DNA of 37,675 nucleotides from Diphasiastrum complanatum (taxonomy: Eukaryota > Streptophyta > Lycopodiopsida > Lycopodiales > Lycopodiaceae): assembly GCA_029204225.1 (NCBI GenBank), contig MU835620.1, forward strand, positions 1 to 37,675. Reading direction: 5' to 3'. Of this stretch, positions 31,231-37,675 are shown one piece after another. The notes under the pieces were generated by a model. It had not been told where the DNA came from and searched no databases. It saw only the letters and a list, made by a program, of their open reading frames with translations. Position 1 is the first letter of the stretch. Each line of letters begins with the position of its first letter. Made by a program: the position numbers and the translations under genes.

Positions 31231-32087
31231 ATGATGGAAGTCCAAGAAGAAGGTCGAAAGCATGGCAAAAGTGATGATGATCAAGAATCAAGCTCTAAAG
31301 GAAAGAAGAAAGACAAAGCCAAACAAAAGTGCTTATTTTGTGGAAAGAAGAGGCACTTTGCATCCCAGTGGTACAAAAAGAAGAATGCACAAGATGAGAG
31401 CAAGCAAGACAACCTTACCATTGAGGATTATGAGGATGAAGTTGATTCATCCTTGATGGCATCTACACCAACAAGCAAGAGCTACTCCAATGACACATGG
31501 TGGATTGAGAGTGGGGCTAGTTCCCACATGGCATTCCAAAAAGGAATTCTTCTCAACTCTTGTACATTTTTTAGGTTGTAAAGAGTCTATTATAACAGCA
31601 AGTGATCAAGAATGTAGAATAGATTGAGTGGGAACAATCTCTTTAAGTCTTGGATCCTCTAAAAGATTGGATAAATAAAATGTACTCTATGTTTGTAATC
31701 TTACTAGGAGCTTGCTTGGTATTGGGCAACTAATGGATAGTGGTTTAGATGTTCATTTTAAGAAAGGTGTTTGTTCTATTATGATACTTGCATTGTAAAC
31801 GGATTTAAACAAAGGAGACTATTCAAGCTTGATGCTAATGTGTTTTTTAGAAGTGTGAACATGGTTAAGAGGAGCTTACACAAGTGGAACTTTGGCATAA
31901 GAGGTTGGGCCACCCAACTTCAAATCAATGGAGATCCTATGCATGAAGGAGCTTGCACTCGGCCTTCCAAAAGCATTTTTAAAGTGTGGAAAAAATTGTG
32001 AGAACTTGTATCCTCTCAAAGGCTCGCAAGCAACCATTTGCTAAATCTTCTACTAGATCTTCTAAGTCATTAGATCTCATTCATAGT
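31231..32087 (+). pseudogene. Copia C fragment: knuckle, protease, GAG-pre-integrase
   Basis: Plus strand. A Lys/Asp-rich gag tail leads to the knuckle CLFCGKKRHFASQW (the last Cys of CX2CX4HX4C is Trp), then the protease WWIESGASSHM, whose catalytic Asp is Glu. Broken frames follow with TRSLLGIGQLMDSGLDVHF, ALGLPKAFLKCGKNCE and SKSLDLIHS. The match ends exactly where the first integrase Asp should follow (about 32087). At least six stops or shifts are present. Repeat sequence flanks it on both sides. Confidence 0.85.
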
Positions 32088-32715
32088 AGATTCGAAACTA
32101 GTTGAGTCTAATTTCTTGATTAACCATGTCAAGTGATCAGCATCAAAATCACACGTTAGTCATCGAATTTGAGCTAATCCAAGTGATAGGTACCAGATTC
32201 AAGCTATTTCAATGTCTTGAAGTAACTATTCTATTGGTTTCGTCACTCAATGGACAATCTCGAGTGATAAAGGCCAAAAATAGAACTATCTTCAATGGTA
32301 GATAGCAAATTTGAGCTATTTGATGTGATAGGGATCAAATGTCAACAATAACTGGTGCAACAAAATATACTAGATTTGAAACTAGTTGAGTCTAATAACT
32401 TGATGAGCCATGTTGGGTGATAAGAAAAAAAATTACACGTCGGGCATCAAATTTTGGCATTCCTAAATGATAGGCAACAAATTTAATCTATTTGGATGAA
32501 ATCTCTCAAAGTTGATCACTCTATGAAGAGCCTCAGGTGAGAAGTGCCAAAATGGGACTTTTTACATCGATAGACATCAAGTTTGAGCTATCTCATGTGA
32601 TGCTGGTTAATTATGATTACTCAATGGGCTATGTCAAGCGATAGGGACCAAAATAGAGTTGTCTCACATGTAAGTATCAAATTCAAGTAACTTGATTTTT
32701 CCAAACTCGGGATTT
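32088..32715. repeat. Degenerate dispersed repeat, copies 2 and 3
   Basis: AGATTCGAAACTAGTTGAGT at 32090 and AGATTTGAAACTAGTTGAGT at about 32370 start two tandem copies about 280 bp apart. Both run through CATGT(C/T)(A/G)(A/G)GTGAT and CACACGTTAGTCATC/TACACGTCGGGCATC. The second continues into the block shared with 30866-31215. No gene. Confidence 0.65.
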
Positions 32716-33014
32716 TGAAGATTTTGATGATTTTTTAAAAATGACAAATATGTACTAATTACTGCTCAGTTTCCTAAATAGTTAAAATAAATCACACTTC
32801 TATTTCATAGTTTGCTTGAATCAGCTTCTTTTTATCATGAATTAGACAATGTCATATTCGTTCAAACAAATTGACATTGGTAAGGTATCTAAATGTTTTA
32901 GTGATAAAAATATTTGTGGATCTTGTTAAATTTGTGTGTACATATCAATTTTAACTATATATTTTGACAAGTGTATTTTGTCAATATCATTAACATTCTT
33001 TTAAAAAATTGCAG
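32716..33014. other. AT-rich sequence upstream of the four-exon relic
   Basis: No open frame of note. It ends in TTTTAAAAAATTGCAG, a good splice acceptor for the exon at 33015, so part of it is probably an intron. Any earlier exon is not recognisable. Confidence 0.4.
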
Positions 33015-35023
33015 ATAATACTTAATCGTTCATTAGCAAATATGTCTTCTACTGAGGAAATGTCTTGAAACAGGTATATTTACTATATGTATAGTAGATA
33101 TTATGTACTTAACATTTGGATTTGCAGCATTGTGTGTTGAATATAACTTTTTTGTTTTTTTTTTACGATTGTTTAAAGCACGACACCTCCACAAGATAGC
33201 AAAAAATAAAAGAAGAATATGCAATATTGTTACAAAATGAAATCACAAAAAAGAGCACAAATGCTTGAGCAAAGACTTAGTGGAACATCATCGTCATCAA
33301 GTTCTGGTGCCCAGCCTTGACCTAAATCGTAGGTACTATATAATTATTTGTTTAAAACTTAGGACTGTATCTATACACACATAAATTAGCTTGTAACATT
33401 AAGCTGATAATTTTTGTAATTGTAAAATGAAATTAGTATCAACAGAGGTACAATGAAAAGATATATTGCGATTGCAAACAATGCAAAGGATTGAAAATTC
33501 GAGAAAGACAAATAGTGGCACAACATTTGTGAAAGTTTGGAAAGCACATTGAGGAGCCCGATGTAGATTTGGAGGTACATTTTGACTATTTAGTACTATT
33601 CTTATCATACACATATTTATAATTTTTTTGAAAAAAATAAAACTAATGCTTGTGTAATGTTTCACTCTTGCAGAATAATACATTGGTGTCAATGTCTTAT
33701 AACACTTCGATTGACAATCTTATCAACAAGATAAGAAATATCGATTTTGGATCATCTTTGGCATTAGACGAAGATCTTGTTGATGATCATAATGTCACTA
33801 GTCACCACACACCTCATGTTGTGGAAGTTATGCATCTTTCCATTTCGCACGTCACTCACTCCACCACACCTCACATAGATCTTTCCATGGAATCTATTCA
33901 TCCCACGATATCACCACACATAGATTCTATTCATCCCACGACACCTCACATGGATTCTATCCATCCCACAACACCTCACGCAAATTCTACTATGGATTCT
34001 ATTCATTCCACGATGTCACCACACATCGATTCTATCCATCGCACGACACCTCACATGGATTCTATCCATCCCACAACACCTCACACAAATTCTACTATGG
34101 ATTCTATTCATTCCACGATGTCACTACACATCGATTCTATCTATCTCATGACACCTCACATCGATTCTATCCATCCCATGACACCTTACATCGATTCTAT
34201 CCATCTCACATCACCTCACATACCTTGTGTAGAATCTCCTCTTCTTCCTATCCCATCTAGATTTACTCCATTAAAAAAAAAAACATGACTTGGACTCATT
34301 TTGACAAGATTTGAAAATGAACAACCAAATTTACGTACTGTTGACTTATCCAATAATGTTTTAAATTCATTGACTGAGTCTCCCCTTCCTCCCTATGTAG
34401 AAGCATTGGTTAAGCCCTTTGATAGAAACAAATATGCATGTTGGCCTGATAGAGTACCACTACCATTATGTGGAACATCATTTTCATTTTGGGGTCATAT
34501 GTACATGATCAAGCCAAGTGAGCACTTTCCTAATGCGGGATTGGGTTTATTTTCTTTGACTAGCATTGATGTCCCCTTGAATAGTGTTGTCATATTAATG
34601 CCTTATGCAGGACCTCAATACAATTGGGGTGATTGGCATGCTCTATGTCGTCACCAATGGAGAATGCAAGTTTATGGCTTGAATGTCAGTGCTTGTTCTT
34701 TGGAAGAGCGACGTGTGCAAGGAGATAATGTTTTGAAATCATATCGTATATTCATTGATGGACATTCAAAAAAATATTGCAATATTGCTGCATATATAAA
34801 TAGTTCCATTGGGCGCCCTTCACTAACTAATTGTGATTTTGAGAAACGCGCCAATGGAAAGGAAGCATACTTTTCTAGGAACTCAAAAGGTACATACGTC
34901 ATGATATGTGCGATAAGGCCCATTAAATGTGGTGAAGAGCTATTCATCAAATATAGCTTCAATCACCCTCTTCCAAGATGTGTACAAAAGGCTTTGAGCC
35001 AAACTCAAACATGTACCTTGTGA
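33015..35023 (+). pseudogene. Four-exon gene relic: Cys-rich transposase-associated-like module plus SET-like domain
   Basis: Exons 33015-33073, 33179-33332, 33446-33574 and 33674-35023 are separated by GT-AG introns of 105, 113 and 99 nt, and their phases fit. Exon 2 is Ser-rich with a basic helix. Exon 3 has IYCDCKQCKGLKIRERQIVA and FGKHIEEPD, resembling the transposase-associated domain next to CACTA-type transposases. Exon 4 (450 codons) has DNLINKIRNIDF, a DSIHPTTPH repeat, then from about residue 270 a SET-like domain: NAGLGLFSLTSIDVPLNSVV, AAYINSSIGRPSLTNCDF (the usual N-H-S-C motif is altered) and RPIKCGEELFIKYSF. A SET domain would methylate lysines; with the motif altered, activity is doubtful. 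Six in-frame stops (33066, two internal and one terminal in exon 2, one in exon 3, 34286) all fit C-to-T changes from CGA, CAA or CAG. The reading frame is otherwise intact to a TGA at 35021. It may be a captured gene or an accessory transposon gene. Confidence 0.7.
33888..34232 (+). repeat. In-frame repeat region of exon 4, 105-nt higher-order unit
   Basis: Subunits of 33, 30 and 42 nt encode DSIHSTMSPHI, DSIHPTTPHM and DSIHPTTPHANSTM. Together they form a 105-nt (35-residue) unit seen about twice, followed by 30- to 33-nt subunits to the end. All changes keep the frame, and no stop lies in the array. Confidence 0.9.
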
Positions 35024-35204
35024 ATATCAAAATACATTTTATCTATTTAGTGAGAGCAAGTTATGTTGAATGTGAATTAATTATTATTTTTAGATTTCAT
35101 ATTGCATGCCTTAATTTAAGATATGGTGTTTGATTTGCATGTCTTAATTTTAGTTTTAATTTTCATGAATGACAATCTTATATGTTAATTTGTATCCCAT
35201 GTTT
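35024..35204. other. AT-rich flank
   Basis: Downstream of the SET-like relic. Possible 3' untranslated sequence with two similar pieces (CATATTGCATGCCTTAATTT and GATTTGCATGTCTTAATTTT). No gene. Confidence 0.4.
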
Positions 35205-35515
35205 GAAGGACTATGAATTGTCATCTCCTTTCAGTTCTCTTTTAATGCTTCGTGGTAGTCCTGCTAGGAACCACATGATCACCGCAAGATCGGGAGTTAG
35301 AGCTGCACTGTACTCGGATCGTAGATGTTTGACCCGTTCAATATATTCCTTGACCCTTTCTCTTTTTCCCGTCTTGACCTTGCTGAGTAGGAGAAACGGG
35401 TCTTCCAGGAACTTCCTTGGTTTAAAGCGCGTGATGAGAGCCGTTTTAACCGCTTCTCCAGTAGATTTTTCTTCCTATGACAGGTTGAAAAACCAATTCC
35501 GAGCATTGACAACGT
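35205..35515 (-). pseudogene. Gypsy-type gag relic
   Basis: One minus frame with NARNWFFNLS, a TAG, then ALITRFKPRKFLEDPFLL, KTGKRERVKEYIERVKHLRS and MWFLAGLPRSIKRELK. This is the core of the retrotransposon gag domain, the same family as 9081-9374 (ARDWFFNLD … ERVRDYIERFKRLK … GLPRWIRRELK). No knuckle or LTR is found near it. Confidence 0.85.
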
Positions 35516-36512
35516 GTTGGGAATACCCCCAACAGCGACCTTGGACCCCTTTCTACCTATTTGACTGTGGACCGCAATAACAATCAGCTTTTCAAGGCTC
35601 TAGACAAAACGGGAAAAATTTCCTATTCCTATGTTTACTCTGCTACCAAATAACCCAATTTCACCTTTTATTGGTTCAACGTTAAATGGAACCTTGCCCC
35701 ATTTTAACAAAGGCATGTATCATATCACACGTAGGCTTTTGTAAAAAAGTTCCATACTTGTGGCCTCAATGAAGCATGACCAAATGTTTTTACGAGACAT
35801 CAAATACAAATATAATGTATAATGATATGGGCCAGGTTCATTTCATAGAATGAATATCAACCTATTTCCTATTAATGAAAAGTTTATAAAATAAATTATC
35901 ATTGAGAATGGAATGTTCATTATGCATGTAAAATTGCATTATGCCAAAAAAGTTTGTGTCTATTTTGGCACAATATGCTACAAGTGCCATTAATGTCTTG
36001 GTGCATGATCTTTATAGCGATCTTTGCACTCGATAAAATGGTTGTAAAATGATGGCTAGGCCATTAGACCAAGCCATAAATGAACATGTAGTGAACCATT
36101 TGTGAAGGTCACTAAGGAGACCTTTTTTTTAATTAAGGAAGATCTATGTGAATGGTTCAACTTTTTTTTATGAGTCTCATTAATGCATTTTCATGGGTTA
36201 CATAGACTCTTTTCAACAATTTTTATGACCCTTTTATGAGCACAATGTTCCCCGTGAATTTCTTAGAACTTTTTGTTTTGGTTTGTGTTTTTATTTTTTC
36301 CAATGTGGGAGGCACACAGATTCCGCGCAGGGAGGCGCCTCCCTTTCCATATTCTGTAGAGGGTAAACTTTTGTGAACATATTACTAGTGATTTGAGATG
36401 TGCATAGTGATATCTAAGGACGTCTTTGCATGAAGCATCACCCGGCCCATTCTTGAAGTCAAGAACGGGCTCCGAGTGATAAAACATCCTTCAGGCTCAA
36501 GTGATAAAACAT
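35516..36512. other. No gene recognised
   Basis: AT-rich, with a short palindrome GGAGGCGCCTCC at 36331-36342 and a repeated AGTGATAAAACATC (about 36474 and 36500) at the Copia D border. Minus frames at 36263-36487 continue the Copia D frame but no longer resemble RT. Confidence 0.45.
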
Positions 36513-36905
36513 CATTTAGATGTGCGAAGTGAAAGCCCATGTCCTCTAGGATCTTCTGGGTGTATCTGGACTGGTGAAGGTATAACTTGCCTCCCTCATA
36601 GTCCCTTTCAATTTGTAAGCCTAGGTAACACCTGGCTTCTCCTAGATTCACTATCTCAAAATGCTTCAAAATGTCTGTCTTTACTTCAAAAATTAGCTGC
36701 TCACTCCTGCAAAGTATCAGAGTGTCGTCCACATAAACAGCCACTATGATAATCTGCCCATCTGTAACTCTGACATACACATTGGAGTCAGCCAACAGAG
36801 GCTTGAATCCCAATGATTTCAGGGCCTGATCCTTCTTCTTGTACCCAAGCCATGCACTTACTCATTCTAGTTTTTCAAACTCCACGGGTTGGCCCTCAGG
36901 AAGTG
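36513..36905 (-). pseudogene. Copia D reverse transcriptase fragment
   Basis: Minus strand: SAWLGYKKKDQALKSLGFKP, DSNVYVRVTDGQIIIVAVYV then DDTLIL (catalytic YVDD intact), KHFEIVNLGEARCYLGLQIE and LYLHQSRYTQKILEDMGF. This is the second half of a Ty1/Copia RT. The N-terminal half is missing after a stop-rich stretch at about 36870-36905, and similarity ends near 36513. It is a separate element from Copia A and B. Confidence 0.88.
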
Positions 36906-37073
36906 CTCTACTATGAGTCGTGCATGTGAGCACGCCCAAGCAATCAAAAGGGCTAAAGTGGTGATTTAGTTTGATCGTGGACAAACAACACCGTAAAATC
37001 AGTTTTTAAATTTTTACAAAAGGAAATGGTCATGCCTCACAGAACGTAATCCTTGGGGCAAATTTTTTTTTTG
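36906..37073. other. No gene recognised
   Basis: Short non-coding stretch between the Copia D fragment and the hairpin cluster. Confidence 0.5.
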
Positions 37074-37185
37074 ACAAATTTTTTTTTACAGGCACCTTCC
37101 GGACACCGGAAGGTGCACGTAAAAAAATGTACGTTTTTTACATGCACCTTCCGCCCGGAAGGTGCGTGTAAAAAAAATTTACGTA
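37074..37185. repeat. Cluster of short hairpins sharing GCACCTTCCG
   Basis: Two hairpins with the same stem: 37092-37116 (11-bp stem, 3-nt loop ACA) and 37144-37165 (10-bp stem, 2-nt centre CC). Each is extended by T-run/A-run flanks that also pair (TTTTTACA…TGTAAAAA). The segment between them, GTAAAAAAATGTACGTTTTT, is itself partly self-complementary. No gene. Confidence 0.9.
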
Positions 37186-37220
37186 AAAAAAAAAGAAAAA
37201 AAAATGTAAAAACGGAATTC

Positions 37221-37347
37221 ACGGAAGGGAAGGGCCGGCTCCTCGGCCCTTCTGCCCGCGGAAGACCGTGCGCCCTCGGGCCTCCGCCCTCGGGCGCACA
37301 GTCTTCCAGGGCAGAAGGGCCTCGGAGCAGGACCTTCCCCCCCGTAA
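37221..37347. repeat. GC-rich inverted repeat, arms about 60 bp
   Basis: The left arm from ACGGAAGGGAAGGGCC (37221) through CTCCTCGGCCCTTCTGCCC to GTGCGCCCTCGGGC pairs with GCCCTCGGGCGCACAGTCTTCC … GGGCAGAAGGGCCTCGGAGC … GGACCTTCCCCCCCGT. It has a few mismatches and one single-base bulge, and a 4-nt centre near 37283. It is strikingly GC-rich against its AT-rich surroundings. It could be a foldback-element end, a hairpin RNA source or a captured fragment. The minus ORFs over it are artefacts. Confidence 0.9.
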
Positions 37348-37440
37348 TGCCTTGTGCTCAGGTGTCCTTTGTATTTTGGGACCACCTCCAAGAGCATAAT
37401 GTCCATCCAATTTTCTCTCTCCTAGATATTTGTCATTCTC

Positions 37441-37541
37441 TCTTTACGGAATGCACGTTCTCTCTCCTCTCTCCGGTGGAATGCACGTTCTCTCTCTACG
37501 GAATGCACGTTCTCTCTTCTTTCTCCAGTGGAATGTGCATG
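37441..37541. repeat. Tandem repeat GGAATGCACGTTCTCTCT, 52-bp higher-order unit
   Basis: Copies of GGAATGCACGTTCTCTC begin at 37448, 37478, 37500 and (diverged) 37530, spaced 30, 22 and 30 bp. This makes two 52-bp composite units (…TACGGAATG… then …CCGGTGGAATG…). The rest to 37675 shows no gene. Confidence 0.85.
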
Positions 37542-37675
37542 TGCTATGTGACAGCCCGTCATTGGCTGTCCACATCCACATTCCACCACAAATATAAAAA
37601 AATTTGCCACCTAAAAAAAAAAAACTGTCCACGCATGCGGCCGTACGACTCGAAAAAATCAAAAAAGAAAAAAAA

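Noticed and set aside
33015-35023. Terminal inverted repeats of a CACTA-type transposon around the SET-like relic
   Set aside because: I looked for CACTA ends and a matching inverted copy on both sides and found none within the window.
35182-35580. 132-codon plus frame
   Set aside because: Antisense to a clear gag relic on the minus strand.
37179-37662. Arg/Glu-rich minus frames at the right end
   Set aside because: Generated by the GC-rich inverted repeat and the 52-bp tandem repeat.

Overview
The window reads as nuclear DNA of a land plant with a large, transposon-rich genome. The signs are Ty1/Copia and chromodomain-type Ty3/Gypsy relics, an L1-like LINE relic, GT-AG introns of about 100 nt, plant-type primer binding sites, long (CT)n tracts and a satellite-like repeat. 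A gymnosperm or other large-genome plant would fit, but nothing in the sequence fixes the species. I found no intact protein-coding gene, rRNA, tRNA or CRISPR array. Almost every recognisable gene is a decayed mobile-element gene.

Layout: 1-3060 has a promoter-like stretch and no gene I can name. 3068-3316 is a possible small coding relic. 3440-5690 is AT-rich with several diverged duplications. 5690-13172 is an array of G-box-rich (CACGTG) repeats split by a complete minus-strand LTR element (6129-11953) that has both LTRs, PBS, PPT, a near-perfect 5-bp target duplication and a gag but no recognisable pol. 12533-12638 is a perfect 106-bp palindrome and 12889-12978 a (CT)45 tract. 13173-14170 holds 2.75 copies of a 361-bp tandem repeat. 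14285-17716 is a minus-strand Copia relic (A).

18475-19163 holds a gag relic and a LINE reverse transcriptase fragment, cut off exactly at a Gypsy-type LTR (19164). 19962-22566 is the 3' part of a minus-strand LTR element whose last ORF, about 530 codons of unknown function, runs into its PPT. 22567-27585 is Copia B (minus), with 5' LTR, PBS, gag-pol, an in-frame 312-bp RT duplication and a lost 3' end. It sits at the start of the RT of a plus-strand chromodomain Gypsy (27586-30397), whose 3' LTR begins at 30398. The simplest reading is nesting: Gypsy 5' LTR at 19164, later minus-strand insertions, then the Gypsy pol and 3' LTR. The two Gypsy-type LTRs share only their first 18 nt, so this is not proven.

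31231-32087 is a Copia fragment between degenerate repeats. 33015-35023 is the most unusual locus: a four-exon gene relic with phase-compatible introns, a Cys-rich module resembling the transposase-associated domain, a His/Pro/Ser repeat region and a C-terminal SET-like domain. 35205-36905 holds a gag relic and a Copia RT relic. The last 600 bases contain strong hairpins, a GC-rich inverted repeat with arms of about 60 bp, and a short tandem repeat.

A theme across the window is the kind of damage. Most in-frame stops in otherwise open frames can be explained by single C-to-T changes in CAA, CAG or CGA codons, as expected for long-silenced, cytosine-methylated elements.
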